Source: Gammaproteobacteria bacterium (lineage in GTDB: Bacteria > Pseudomonadota > Gammaproteobacteria > Thiotrichales > Thiotrichaceae). From it: a stretch of 64,000 nt of DNA. The notes below the pieces were generated by a model that saw only the letters and a program-made list of their open reading frames with translations, searched no databases and was not told where the DNA came from. A program made the translations under genes and the position numbers. Every line of letters begins with the position of its first letter. Position 1 is the first letter of the stretch. Below, in pieces: positions 16,950 to 28,747 of the stretch. The stretch covers positions 1 to 64,000 of the forward strand of contig JAHJJD010000052.1 in the NCBI GenBank assembly GCA_018822845.1. Direction: 5' to 3'.

Positions 16950-19900
16950 ATGCAACTTAAAACAAAATATACCAATTTACTGGCTGATAACGGCATTTCA
17001 CAGAATGTCCTGCACAGTGTTTTCAGCTCTGCCACCATCGAACGTGGTATCGACTACCGGGAAAGCGGCAAGGTTGCCAGCTTTCACGCCGAACGCAGTG
17101 GCAACGGTAATGTCTCGATACAGGCCAGGGTGCAGGGCAGTAACGAGCAGCCTTATCTTACGATAGTCAATTTCAACGAGCAGTCGCCCCGCTGGATCAC
17201 CGGGGCTTGCACCTGTCCGGTAACAACTGCCTGTAAACATGCTGTTGCCGCCCTGTTTGAGTACCTGGAATATGCCAAACGCCAGCGGGCGCAGGAACTC
17301 CGCCAGAAAGCCAGCGTACCTGCCTTTACTGCCGCCAGCCTGCCGACTGCGCGTACATTGCGCACATCCCCCTCCCCCATCGAACTGTGGTTGCAGGCGC
17401 TGGGTAGCGCTGAAAAAGTCCGGCGGCATCATGTAGAATCAGGCGACCGGCAGGAGGCGGATGAACGCCAACCGCAACTGCTGTACCTGCTGAGCAAGGA
17501 TAACCCTTACAATCCCGACACGGTTTCCCTCGGCCTGTTCAAGTCATCCCTGTTAAAAAAGGGTGGTTATGGCAAACCCTCCCCGGTGGTGCTGGAATCG
17601 CTCCTCACCCCGTACCGGGCGCGCAATTACCATTACGAACCACATGACCTGATGATTGCGCAACTGCTGGCGGTTCCCAGCCTGCGCTTTTCCCACTACT
17701 CACACAAGGACACACTGACCGGTGAAACCGGCGAACAGGTGCTGGAAGAAATCCTCAAGACCGAACGCACATTCTGGGCAACGCTTGATGACTGGCAACG
17801 TGATCAGCACCCACTGCTGGCTGGTTCCCCACGCCCTTTCCAGTTTCAGTGGAAGCAGGATGCAGACCGCCAGTACACCGTTGACCTGGAGCCGGATATT
17901 CCAGTCGATACGCATTTCTGGCTGAATGGCAAACTCTGGTATGTCGACCTGAAACACTACACCTGCGGCTTGTTGCAACATACCGACCTTGATGCAGCGC
18001 AGGTGGAAAAATTTCTGGGTGCGCCGCCCATTCCTGCCGAACAGGTTGAAAGCGTCAGTGAACGTTTGCTGGAAGTGCTGCCGGATGCAGACATCCCTAC
18101 CCCCTCCCCCAGCATCCGCCAGCAAATCGAAGACCTTCACACCGATTGCACGCCTGACCTGTTACTGCAAGCCACCCCGACTCCCGACACCGATGCCCGC
18201 ACCCTGGTCGCCAGCCTGCGCTTCAATTACGGCGGACACCTGTTGCAACCTGACAGCATAACTGCCCGCAGCCTGCTGAAAGTGGGCAACAAGCGCTACC
18301 GCATTCACCGCGACAGCGAGGCTGAACAGGACGCGCTCAACACCCTGCGTGGTTACGGCCTTTCCGCCGAAGGCAATGAGCAATTCGCCCTGCACCGGCT
18401 AGAACTGCGGATGAACTCACCTTCCGCCATGCTCAACGCTTTGCGTTGGCACGACTTCCTGGATACAGGGGTGCTTGAGCTGCGTGATTACGGCTGGAAC
18501 ATCACCATTGCCGACAATTTCGACCTGCACTTCGACACCGTAGCCGACCTTGACGCCGAATGGCAGGAAAGTGGCGCGGGCAACGACTGGTTTGAAATCA
18601 GCCTCGGCTTTCAGGTGGATGGCAAGCGCATCAACCTGCTGCCCATCCTGGTAGAGATGCTGGTGCAAATGGAAAGCCCGCAAGCCTTGCTGGACATGCT
18701 GCAACGTCAGGAACACGTACTTGTGCCACTCGGCAACAATCGCTGGGCCAAACTGGAATCCCGCCGCCTGTCAGCCGTGATGGAAACCCTGGTTGAACTC
18801 TACGACCACCAGCCGCTCAATTCCGAGGGAAATCTGGAACTCAGCCGCTATCAGGGCGCTGGTCTCGGCGAATTGCTCAATGCACCCGGCCTGAAATGGA
18901 AAGGCGCGGAAGAACTGCTCGCCCTCACCCAGAAACTGCGCGATTTCAGTGGCATCCAGAGCGTAGCGCTGCCACAGGGGCTGAACGCCGAATTGCGCCA
19001 CTACCAGCTAGATGGCCTGAACTGGCTGCAATTCCTGCGCGAATACCGTTTCAACGGCATCCTCGCCGACGACATGGGGCTGGGCAAAACCCTGCAAGCC
19101 CTTGCACACCTGCTGGTGGAAAAGCAGGCAGGGCGCTTGCAACAGCCCTGCCTGATCGTTGCCCCCACCAGCCTGATGGGTAACTGGAGGCGCGAAGCCA
19201 ACCGTTTCACCCCAGACTTGCGGGTGCTGGTGGTGCACGGTTCCGACCGGCAGCGGCATTTTGCTTCCTTTGCCGATTATGACCTGATCCTGACCACTTA
19301 CCCACTGATCCTGCGTGATGAGGAACAATACCTGCGCTTCAATTTCCACTACCTGATCCTGGATGAAGCGCAGGCCATCAAGAACGCCACTTCCCGCACC
19401 ACCCAGATCATTTACAGCCTCAAGGCCACCCACCGTCTGTGCCTGACCGGGACGCCACTGGAAAACCATCTCGGCGAACTGTGGTCGATGTTCCATTTCC
19501 TGATGCCCGGCTATCTGGGCACGAATGACCGCTTTACCCGCCTGTTCCGCACCCCCATTGAAAAACAGGGCGACATGGACAGGCAGAAACAGTTGCGCAA
19601 CCGGGTACAACCGTTCATGTTACGCCGCACCAAGGAACTGGTAGCCAACGAACTCCCGCCCAAAACCGAAATCGTCCGCAGCGTGGAACTGGAAGGCAGG
19701 CAGCGCGATCTGTACGAAACCGTGCGTCTGGCCATGGACAAAAAGGTACAGGAAGAAATCAGCAAAAAAGGTTTGGCGCGCAGCCATATCATGATCCTCG
19801 ACGCACTGCTGAAACTGCGTCAGGTTTGCTGTGATCCGCGTCTGGTCAAGCTGGCTAAAGCCGCCACGGTCAAGGAATCCGCCAAGCTCGAACTGCTCAT

Positions 19901-20399
19901 GACCATGCTGCCAGAAATGCTGGAAGAAGGCCGCAAGGTGCTGCTGTTTTCGCAGTTCACCTCCATGCTGGCGCTGATTGAGGAAGCCTTGCAGCAGGAG
20001 GGCATCGTCTACAGCAAGCTGACCGGCCAGACCCGCGACCGTGATAGCGCCATCGCGCACTTTCAGGAGGGTGACGCGAAAGTGTTCCTGATCAGCCTGA
20101 AAGCAGGTGGCACCGGGTTGAATCTGACTGCTGCCGACACGGTGATCCACTACGACCCCTGGTGGAACCCGGCAGTGGAACAGCAGGCCACCGACCGTGC
20201 CTACCGCATCGGGCAGGACAAGCCGGTATTCGTCTACAAGCTGATTACCGAAGACACGGTGGAAGAGAAAATCCTCAAGTTGCAGGAAAGGAAGCAGGCG
20301 TTGGCCGACGCCATTTATACCGGCGAGGAAGGTAAGGATGGGCCGCGTTTCAACGCGGATGACCTGATGGATTTGTTGAAGCCGATGGAAGATTCCTGA
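16950..20399 (+). CDS. SWIM zinc-finger SNF2-family helicase/ATPase
   Basis: A 1149-residue DNA-translocating ATPase. An N-terminal SWIM zinc finger is complete: C87, C89, C95 and H97 in ACTCPVTTACKHAV. A long middle region (about 130-640) follows the bacterial SNF2 pattern. The SF2 motor then has motif I in LADDMGLGKTLQAL, motif II DEAQ, motif III LTGTPLENH, and C-terminal motifs V and VI in SLKAGGTGLNLTAAD and TDRAYRIGQ. Bacterial members are thought to remodel protein-DNA or RNA polymerase complexes. The reading frame ends exactly next to the convergent ung stop (20399/20400), leaving no room for a terminator. Confidence 0.93.
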   Translation: MQLKTKYTNLLADNGISQNVLHSVFSSATIERGIDYRESGKVASFHAERSGNGNVSIQARVQGSNEQPYLTIVNFNEQSPRWITGACTCPVTTACKHAVAALFEYLEYAKRQRAQELRQKASVPAFTAASLPTARTLRTSPSPIELWLQALGSAEKVRRHHVESGDRQEADERQPQLLYLLSKDNPYNPDTVSLGLFKSSLLKKGGYGKPSPVVLESLLTPYRARNYHYEPHDLMIAQLLAVPSLRFSHYSHKDTLTGETGEQVLEEILKTERTFWATLDDWQRDQHPLLAGSPRPFQFQWKQDADRQYTVDLEPDIPVDTHFWLNGKLWYVDLKHYTCGLLQHTDLDAAQVEKFLGAPPIPAEQVESVSERLLEVLPDADIPTPSPSIRQQIEDLHTDCTPDLLLQATPTPDTDARTLVASLRFNYGGHLLQPDSITARSLLKVGNKRYRIHRDSEAEQDALNTLRGYGLSAEGNEQFALHRLELRMNSPSAMLNALRWHDFLDTGVLELRDYGWNITIADNFDLHFDTVADLDAEWQESGAGNDWFEISLGFQVDGKRINLLPILVEMLVQMESPQALLDMLQRQEHVLVPLGNNRWAKLESRRLSAVMETLVELYDHQPLNSEGNLELSRYQGAGLGELLNAPGLKWKGAEELLALTQKLRDFSGIQSVALPQGLNAELRHYQLDGLNWLQFLREYRFNGILADDMGLGKTLQALAHLLVEKQAGRLQQPCLIVAPTSLMGNWRREANRFTPDLRVLVVHGSDRQRHFASFADYDLILTTYPLILRDEEQYLRFNFHYLILDEAQAIKNATSRTTQIIYSLKATHRLCLTGTPLENHLGELWSMFHFLMPGYLGTNDRFTRLFRTPIEKQGDMDRQKQLRNRVQPFMLRRTKELVANELPPKTEIVRSVELEGRQRDLYETVRLAMDKKVQEEISKKGLARSHIMILDALLKLRQVCCDPRLVKLAKAATVKESAKLELLMTMLPEMLEEGRKVLLFSQFTSMLALIEEALQQEGIVYSKLTGQTRDRDSAIAHFQEGDAKVFLISLKAGGTGLNLTAADTVIHYDPWWNPAVEQQATDRAYRIGQDKPVFVYKLITEDTVEEKILKLQERKQALADAIYTGEEGKDGPRFNADDLMDLLKPMEDS

Positions 20400-21077
20400 T
20401 CATACCTTCCAGTCTACCGGCTGCCTGCCGTTTGCCTGCAAAAAGGCATTGGCGCGGGAAAACGGTTTGCTGCCAAAAAAGCCACGCCGTGCCGATAACG
20501 GTGAAGGATGCGCGCTGGCGATAATACAGTGGCGGGTAGCGTCAATCAGCTCTGTTTTCTTCTGCGCATGATTACCCCACAGGATAAACACCAGCGGCTG
20601 TACTTGTGCGCTGATGGCGCGAATCAGCGTATCGGTAAAGGTTTCCCAACCGTGTTTCTGGTGACTTCCGGCCTTGCCCGCTTCCACTGTCAAAACTGTA
20701 TTCAGCAGTAGCACACCCTGCTCTGCCCAGGCTTGCAGGCAGCCGCTGTAACTATTGTCGATGCCCAGATCAGCTTGCAGCTCACGGTTGATATTGTTCA
20801 GCGAGCGCGGCAAGGGGCTAACGTCGGGCTGTACCGAAAACGACAGGCCGTGCGCATGGCCTGGTGTGGGGTATGGATCCTGGCCGAGAATGACTACCTT
20901 GACCTGATCCAGCGGCGTGCTTTGCAGCGCATTGAAACGCTGCCCGGCTGGCGGCAGGATCAGCTTCCCGGCGGCTTCCCCGGCTTGCAGGAAAGCATCC
21001 AGCGTTTGCATGTAGGGTTTGGCGAATTCCGCTCCGACGGCGGCCTGCCAACTGGGGGGCAATGAAGAAGCTTGCAC
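20400..21077 (-). CDS. ung: uracil-DNA glycosylase (family 1)
   Basis: A 225-residue base-excision enzyme that removes uracil from DNA. The water-activating loop is [13 protein letters not shown] with catalytic D67. The uracil-binding strand [17 protein letters not shown] contains the conserved Asn. The DNA-intercalation loop with the catalytic His is [14 protein letters not shown]. Length and motif order are as in E. coli Ung. It is convergent with, and directly abuts, the SNF2 gene. The next gene on its upstream side, modC, is on the same strand 71 bases away. Confidence 0.97.
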   Translation of the reverse strand: MQASSLPPSWQAAVGAEFAKPYMQTLDAFLQAGEAAGKLILPPAGQRFNALQSTPLDQVKVVILGQDPYPTPGHAHGLSFSVQPDVSPLPRSLNNINRELQADLGIDNSYSGCLQAWAEQGVLLLNTVLTVEAGKAGSHQKHGWETFTDTLIRAISAQVQPLVFILWGNHAQKKTELIDATRHCIIASAHPSPLSARRGFFGSKPFSRANAFLQANGRQPVDWKV

Positions 21078-21148
21078 GGGATACCTTGGGGTCAGAGTTC
21101 AGGAGGCGAAAGTATAGAGGATTTTGCGCTTGGAAGGGGTTACTTCAA

Positions 21149-22236
21149 TCACAGAATGGCAGTGGCCTTGATCTGGGCAAAAACAGGCGTGCCCTTCTGT
21201 AAACCGAGTTGCACGGCAGACTTTTGGGTAATGTGTGCCAGCAAGGGCACTCCACCCAGGTTCAGCCTGATCATGGTACGCCCTTCGCGGTCATGCGCCA
21301 TGCCGGTAATGTCGGCAGGCAGCACGTTGAGGATGCTGGTTTGTTTTGCTTGCTGGAGGGTAATACTGACATCGCGGGCATATACCCGCAGCCGCAAGGC
21401 CGTGCCGACTACCGCCGCCTGCTGGTAAGGCAAACTCAGCACCCCGCCCGCAAACTGCACTTGGCTGAGGTGGAATTCCGGCTCATGCCCACACACCTGC
21501 ACCTGCAACACGGTGGATGCCTGTTTTCCCTGCGCCATCGGTGAATCGAGCCGCGTGAGGGTTTCCGCCAGTGCACCCGATGCCACTACCTTGCCCGCTT
21601 CCAGCACCACCAGATGGTCGGCAAGCTGGGTCACTTCCTGCGGCGAATGCGTCACATACAAAATCGGAATGTCGAGTTCGCGATGCAAGCGTTCCAGAAA
21701 TGGCAGGATTTCCTGCTTGCGCTTGAGGTCGAGCGCGGCGAGAGGCTCATCCATCAGCAACACTTGCGGCTTGAGGGCAAGGGCACGGGCAATGCCAACC
21801 CGCTGGCGTTCGCCGCCGGACAATTGCGCGGGGATTTTATCCAGTAAATGCCCAATCCCCAACATGTCCACGATAGCCGCCAGTTCGGCATCATTGGCGG
21901 ATTGCGTGGCACGTTTGCGCCCGTAATCAATATTCTTGCGTGCGGTCAGATGCGGGAACAAGCTGGCTTCCTGAAACACATAACCCAGGGGGCGTTGGTG
22001 GGTCGGCAAAAACACACCCTTCGTGCTGTCTTGCCATACCTGCCCACGCACTTGCAGGAAACCGCTGTCCGGGCGTTGCAACCCGGCAATACAGCGCAAC
22101 AAGGTAGTTTTGCCAGAGCCGGAATGCCCAAACAATGCTGTTACGCCTCGCCCCGGCAATTGCAAATCGGTTGCCAGCGTGAAGTCACTGAAAGCCAGTT
22201 GGAAGCGGGCGTGTAGCGTATCCTGATTTATTTCGC

Positions 22237-22240
<4 letters not shown>
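21149..22240 (-). CDS. modC: molybdate ABC transporter ATP-binding protein
   Basis: A 363-residue ATPase energising molybdate import. The Walker A motif is [13 protein letters not shown] (about 34-46), the signature [15 protein letters not shown], Walker [12 protein letters not shown] and the switch His in YVTHSPQEV. The C-terminal third (about 295-360) is a TOBE/molybdopterin-binding-like domain ([19 protein letters not shown]), which separates ModC from general sulfate or polyamine ATPases. The start overlaps the modB stop by 4 bases, so it is the last gene of modABC. Confidence 0.95.
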
Positions 22241-23882
<1,642 letters not shown>

Positions 23883-23979
23883 TCATAAGGGCGCGTCTTT
23901 CGCCTGATACTGGTATCACCCCCAGTATTGGTTTGCTTTCAATGCCCTTATCCACGGGTATCTCACAGAGGAGAGTTGT

Positions 23980-25374
23980 ATGACGCAACCGATCAAAATG
24001 ACCGACAGCCAACCATTGGCTGAGAACCACCCAAGACCGTTCAAGGTGTATGCAGCGCGGCATCTTGAGCGTATTCCACAACTACAGGCGCTGCCCGCCG
24101 ACATGCGTTTCGACATGCAGGTGATCGCCAGCGTGCTGCCCTTCCGGGTAAACGATTACGTACTGGAAAACCTGATCGACTGGGGCAATGTCCCCGCTGA
24201 CCCAATGTTCCGTTTGCTGTTTCCGCAGCGTGAAATGCTGGCGGAGGAAGATTTCACCCAGCTTGCCGACCTGTTACGGCGTGATGCGCCTGCTGCCGAG
24301 AAGGAACAGCTTATCCACGCCATCCGGCAGAAACTCAACCCGCACCCTGCCGGGCAGATGGAGATGAACGTACCCATATTCCGTCGCCAACGGGTGCATG
24401 GCCTGCAACACAAATACCGCGAAACCGTGCTGTTCTTCCCCAGTCAGGGACAGGTATGCCATTCCTACTGCACTTTCTGTTTCCGCTGGCCACAGTTTGT
24501 CGGCGACAAGGATCTGCGCTTTGCCAGCAAGGAAGCCGATGACCTGATCACCTATCTCCAGCACCACCCGCAGATTTCCGATGTCCTGTTTACCGGCGGC
24601 GACCCGATGGTGATGAAGACCGCCAATTTTGAACCTTATTTGAAAGGGCTGCTGAAACCGGGGCTGGAGCATGTGCAAAGCGTGCGCATTGGCACCAAGT
24701 CACTCAGTTTCTGGCCACATCGCTTCGTTTCCGACCCGGACGCCGATGACCTGCTGCGCTTGCTGGAAAAGCTGGTGAAAGCGGGCAAACATGTGGCAAT
24801 CATGGCGCATTACAACCACTGGCGGGAACTCGACACGCCGATTGCGCACGAAGCCATCCGCCGTCTGCGCAGCACCGGGGCGATCATCCGCAGCCAGGGG
24901 CCGGTGCTCAACCACATCAACAATGATGCCGGTGTGTGGGCGAAAATGTGGAAAGAACAGGTCAGGTTGGGCATTGTGCCGTATTACATGTTTGTCGAAC
25001 GTGACACTGGCGCACGCCATTACTTCGAAGTGCCGCTGGCACAGGCATGGAATATTTACCGCGATGCCATGCAACAGGTTTCCGGGCTGGCGCGCACCGT
25101 GCGTGGGCCATCCATGAGCGCCAGCCCCGGCAAGGTGGAAGTGCAAGGGGTAACCAAAATTCAGGGCGAAAAGGTATTCGTGCTGCGATTCATCCAGGGG
25201 CGTAATCCTGAGTGGGTGCAAAAGCCGTTCTTCGCCAAATACGACGAACAGGCGACCTGGCTGAACCACCTGCAACCGGCATTGGGGAAATCGTCATTTT
25301 TCTACGAGCCGGAATATCAGGACATGATTGCCCACCGGCATGAAATCCTCAACGAACTGGAGGGTGAGTGCTGA
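23980..25374 (+). CDS. KamA-family radical SAM protein (lysine 2,3-aminomutase-like)
   Basis: A 464-residue radical SAM enzyme. The 4Fe-4S/SAM motif is C160-x3-C164-x2-C167 in QVCHSYCTFCFRWPQF, and the SAM-binding FTGGDPMVM follows, as in KamA/EpmB proteins. Classical lysine aminomutases have RCPMYCRHCTR at this position. The HSYCTFCFRW variant and the missing Arg cluster mark a separate, uncharacterised subgroup. PLP- and lysine-binding residues cannot be confirmed by eye. It is preceded by GAGGAGAG and stands alone between modABC and corA. The substrate is unknown; aminomutase activity is only inferred. Confidence 0.82.
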   Translation: MTQPIKMTDSQPLAENHPRPFKVYAARHLERIPQLQALPADMRFDMQVIASVLPFRVNDYVLENLIDWGNVPADPMFRLLFPQREMLAEEDFTQLADLLRRDAPAAEKEQLIHAIRQKLNPHPAGQMEMNVPIFRRQRVHGLQHKYRETVLFFPSQGQVCHSYCTFCFRWPQFVGDKDLRFASKEADDLITYLQHHPQISDVLFTGGDPMVMKTANFEPYLKGLLKPGLEHVQSVRIGTKSLSFWPHRFVSDPDADDLLRLLEKLVKAGKHVAIMAHYNHWRELDTPIAHEAIRRLRSTGAIIRSQGPVLNHINNDAGVWAKMWKEQVRLGIVPYYMFVERDTGARHYFEVPLAQAWNIYRDAMQQVSGLARTVRGPSMSASPGKVEVQGVTKIQGEKVFVLRFIQGRNPEWVQKPFFAKYDEQATWLNHLQPALGKSSFFYEPEYQDMIAHRHEILNELEGEC

Positions 25375-25399
25375 TCCGCCTCGGTGTGGTTGCCCCTTA

Positions 25400-26353
25400 T
25401 TACAACCAGCCTTTGTGTTTGAAAAACAGGTAAGGCGCAATCCCCGCCACGATCATCAGGCCAATCGCCCACGGGTAGCCCAGCAACCATTGCAGTTCCG
25501 GCATGTGCGTAAAGTTCATGCCGTAAATGCTGGCCACCAGCGTCGGTGGCAGGAAGACCACGGCGGCAATCGAGAAAATCTTGATGATCTGGTTCTGCTT
25601 GATATTGATGAAACCCTGGGTGGAAGCCATCAGGAAGTTGATCTTGTCAAACAGGAAAGTAGTGTGCGACATCAGGCCCTCGATGTCGCGCATGATTTCG
25701 CGCAGGGTTTCCAGTTGTTCCGGCTGGTCGCGCAGATGACGCAACAGGAAAGAAATGCCGCGCTGGGTATCCATCAGGCACAGGCGGATTTTACCGTTGC
25801 TGTCTTCCAGCCGTGCCAGTTCGCTGATCGCGTCTTCCAGATCGGTATCCTCTTCCTCCAGCACCTTGTGGCTGACCTCCTCCAGTTCGTGGTGAATGTC
25901 TTCCAGATAGTCGGCGTGGTTTTCCACCTTGTGTTCCAGAATCGTGACCAGCAATTCGGCGGCATCATGGCAAAGGATGTGACCACGGCGCGCGCGCAGG
26001 CGAAACAGGCGGAAATCAGGCAGTTTTTCATCGCGGATGGTGATCAGCCGTTTGTCTTGCAGGATGAAAGCGACCGATGCGGTGTTGTGGCGGCCTTCCT
26101 CCTGATACATAAATAGCGAGTGCACATGCAAACCGGCCTGGTCGACAAAGAAACGGGCGGAGAACTCGATCTCCTCGACATCCTCGGATTCCGGCAGGTC
26201 GGTACGTAACAGGTTTTCCAGCAGGGCGTGTTCGGTTTCCTCAGGGTCGCACATGTCCACCCAGTTGCTGCCCGCAAGCTGCCCGTCCAGCCGCGCATCA
26301 TCAGCGGCCAGTTCGCGTATGAGTCCGTTTTCCAGGTTGAAAAGTCTGAGCAT
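25400..26353 (-). CDS. corA: CorA-type magnesium/cobalt transporter
   Basis: A 317-residue divalent cation channel. A large acidic, helical cytoplasmic N-terminal domain (about 1-255) includes a long coiled stalk (DTDLEDAISELARLEDS). Two C-terminal helices follow (about 258-280 and 293-312). The pore signature YGMNF with its acidic loop FTHMPEL lies between them, and the protein ends in the basic tail KHKGWL. All are standard CorA features. It is transcribed alone, divergent from the small membrane protein at 26547. Confidence 0.95.
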   Translation of the reverse strand: MLRLFNLENGLIRELAADDARLDGQLAGSNWVDMCDPEETEHALLENLLRTDLPESEDVEEIEFSARFFVDQAGLHVHSLFMYQEEGRHNTASVAFILQDKRLITIRDEKLPDFRLFRLRARRGHILCHDAAELLVTILEHKVENHADYLEDIHHELEEVSHKVLEEEDTDLEDAISELARLEDSNGKIRLCLMDTQRGISFLLRHLRDQPEQLETLREIMRDIEGLMSHTTFLFDKINFLMASTQGFINIKQNQIIKIFSIAAVVFLPPTLVASIYGMNFTHMPELQWLLGYPWAIGLMIVAGIAPYLFFKHKGWL

Positions 26354-26546
26354 GAGCAGTTTCCTTGTGCTGGGCAGAATGGTGCGCGTCGGGCGGCAAT
26401 TCTAACCTTAATCCGTGACATCTCACAGACCCTCCGATCCGAACATGCTACAGGCCGGATCAGCCACACAATGTAGCGGATTTTGACCCTGTACCGGAAT
26501 GCGCCTAGCGTGTTAGCCATGCTGCTGACAAAAAGGAGATGTCATC

Positions 26547-27053
26547 ATGTACAGGAGGTTGTTTTTCCTGTTTCCCTCCCGGAAACAGACATGCGCCGTT
26601 GTCGAGGAACTGGAAGATCTGGGGATTGATGAAGCCGACATCCACACGTTCTCCGCTGACGAACAGCAACTGGAGGGTCTTCCCCCCGCCTCTGGCCGAC
26701 AACAGCAAGGTGTTGATACGCAGGTCGAAAAAATTGCCTGGAACAGCAACCTGCTCCTGTTTTTCATCGCCCTCGCCGGTTTTGTCATTGCGCTGTTTTC
26801 CGCTTCACCCGGTTGGGCACTGGCAATGCTGGCCGTTATGGTAATCACCTTTGGCCTGGGCTATGTATTCGCCACCCGTATTCCCAAGCTGCATCTGGAC
26901 AATTTCAGGGATGCCTTGCGTCACCATGAGATCCTGCTGACCGTCGATGTGCCGGTAAGGCAGGTGGCGATAGTGGAACAGATGGTGCACCGTTTCCACC
27001 CCGAAGCGGTGGATGGTGGCGTGGGTTGGTCTCTGCACCGGTTTGGTCTGTAA
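26547..27053 (+). CDS. small two-helix membrane protein, DUF1269/stress-protein-like
   Basis: A 168-residue protein. Residues 1-45 form an alpha/beta segment (RRLFFLFPSRKQTCAVVEELEDLGIDEADIHTFS). Two adjacent helices at about 67-112 are followed by a second alpha/beta segment (EILLTVDVPVRQVAIVEQMVHRFHPEAVD). This plan, a split ferredoxin-like domain around a membrane hairpin, is shared with the gene at 29064. The ribosome site AAAAAGGAG is strong. The function is not known; the family is often annotated as membrane or general-stress protein. aidB lies convergently 17 bases downstream. Confidence 0.72.
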   Translation: MYRRLFFLFPSRKQTCAVVEELEDLGIDEADIHTFSADEQQLEGLPPASGRQQQGVDTQVEKIAWNSNLLLFFIALAGFVIALFSASPGWALAMLAVMVITFGLGYVFATRIPKLHLDNFRDALRHHEILLTVDVPVRQVAIVEQMVHRFHPEAVDGGVGWSLHRFGL

Positions 27054-27070
27054 CAACTCATCTGCTGGCT

Positions 27071-28747
27071 TCAAGCCAGTGGAGTGGCGCGCGCTATAAT
27101 CGCCCCGCAGTCCACGCCAGTGGGCAAACTGCCGTAATTGCGGATGCCGGTTCCGCCCAGCCGGGAACGAACGAAGGCTTCCGCCACCACACTATTACCT
27201 GCCTGTATCAGCAAACTGGCTTGCATGGTGAGTGCCAGTTGTTCAAGCAACCAGCGGGCCTGGTATTCAGCGTCGCGCAGGTTGCTCAGCGCATCTTTCA
27301 GTCGGGTGACAGCCTGATCCAGTTCCGCCATCTGCCCGCGTGCATTGTCAATTTCGGCGAACCATGCTTCCACGACTACCGGGGTTTTGCTGATGGCACG
27401 CAATACATCCAGTGCCTGGATGTTGCCGGAACCTTCCCAGATGGCATTGACCGGTGCTTCGCGATACAGCCGCGCAAGGATGAAGTCTTCGCTGACGCCA
27501 TTGCCGCCGAGACATTCCATCGCTTCATAGGCGTGGCCGGGAGTGCGTTTGCAAATCCAGTATTTGCCGACCGCAGTACCGAGGCGCACCAGCAGCTTTT
27601 CATGTTCCTGCTCGCGTGTGTCGAGTGCGCGGGCCATACGGAAAGTCAGCACCAGCGAGCCTTCCACTTCCAGTTGCAGGTCGGCCAGCACGTTGCGCAT
27701 CAGCGGCTGCTTTAGCAGTTTCTTGCCGAAAACGTTGCGATGACTGGCATGGTAAGCGGCTTGGGCGACGGCTTGCCGTTGTCCTGCGCTGGAGCCGACC
27801 ATACAGTCGAAACGGGTCATCGCCACCATGCCGATAATGGCCGGTATGCCGCGCCCTTCCTCGCCGACCAGCCAGCCCAGCGCACCGCGCAATTCCACTT
27901 CGGACGAGGCGTTGGAAACATTACCCAGCTTGTTTTTCAGGCGCTGAATCTGCACGGGATTCCTGCTTCCGTCAGGCCGCCAGCGCGGTACCAGAAAACA
28001 GCTCAACCCCACCTGGGTTTGCGCCAGCATCAGGAAAGCGTCACACATGGGAGCGGACAAAAACCATTTGTGGCCAATCAGTTCATAAGCTGCTGCTGGC
28101 CCTTCCTCACCCAGCGGCAAGGCGCTGGTGGTGTTGGCGCGCACATCTGACCCACCCTGCTTTTCGGTCATGCCCATACCGATGGTGACGGTGGTTTTAT
28201 CTTCATGGCTGACATTGCGCGGGTCGTAACGGCATGCCAGGATTTTCGGCAACCAGTACGCTGCGATGGCTGGCGTTCTGTGCAAGGCAGCTACGGACGC
28301 GAAGGTCATGGTAACAGGGCAGCCGTGCCCGGCTTCAATCTGTGCCTGAAGGTAATATTTCGCTGCCCGCGCCACATGGGCACCGGCTTGCGGGTCAGTC
28401 CAGGGCGAAGAATGCAGGCCACTTTCCAGCGCCAGCCGCATGAGCTGGTGATAGGCCGGATGATAGCGGACGTAATCAGTACGGTTGCCGGTACGGTCGT
28501 GACTGCGGAATTCGGGCTTGTATTCGTTGGCGAGAAAGCCCCATTCGATCACTTCGGCAGAGCCGCAACGAGCACCATGGGCACGGATGGAATCCTCCGC
28601 CCAGCCTGCACCTTCCCGCTGTACCGCTTCCTGTAGCGCCGGGTCGCCATCATAAGGATTGTAGTTTTCCAGTGGCGGCGTCTGGTTGAACACCTGATGG
28701 GTTGCTGCCAGCGTACCCAGCCGGGTGTTAGCCTGTGTATTGTGCAT
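27071..28747 (-). CDS. aidB: AidB-type acyl-CoA dehydrogenase family protein
   Basis: A 558-residue flavoprotein of the AidB branch of acyl-CoA dehydrogenases, linked in E. coli to protection against alkylating agents. Visible signatures are the N-terminal FNQTPPLENYNPYDGD, the FAD/substrate loop MTEKQGGSDVRANTT, FLVPRWRPDGSRN, and the C-terminal CLGGNGVSEDFILARLYREAPVNAIWEGSGNIQALD. Length matches AidB (about 540). I start at the ATG at 28747, which has GGGAGGAG directly upstream. The enzyme activity in vivo is uncertain even for the E. coli protein. Confidence 0.93.
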   Translation of the reverse strand: MHNTQANTRLGTLAATHQVFNQTPPLENYNPYDGDPALQEAVQREGAGWAEDSIRAHGARCGSAEVIEWGFLANEYKPEFRSHDRTGNRTDYVRYHPAYHQLMRLALESGLHSSPWTDPQAGAHVARAAKYYLQAQIEAGHGCPVTMTFASVAALHRTPAIAAYWLPKILACRYDPRNVSHEDKTTVTIGMGMTEKQGGSDVRANTTSALPLGEEGPAAAYELIGHKWFLSAPMCDAFLMLAQTQVGLSCFLVPRWRPDGSRNPVQIQRLKNKLGNVSNASSEVELRGALGWLVGEEGRGIPAIIGMVAMTRFDCMVGSSAGQRQAVAQAAYHASHRNVFGKKLLKQPLMRNVLADLQLEVEGSLVLTFRMARALDTREQEHEKLLVRLGTAVGKYWICKRTPGHAYEAMECLGGNGVSEDFILARLYREAPVNAIWEGSGNIQALDVLRAISKTPVVVEAWFAEIDNARGQMAELDQAVTRLKDALSNLRDAEYQARWLLEQLALTMQASLLIQAGNSVVAEAFVRSRLGGTGIRNYGSLPTGVDCGAIIARATPLA

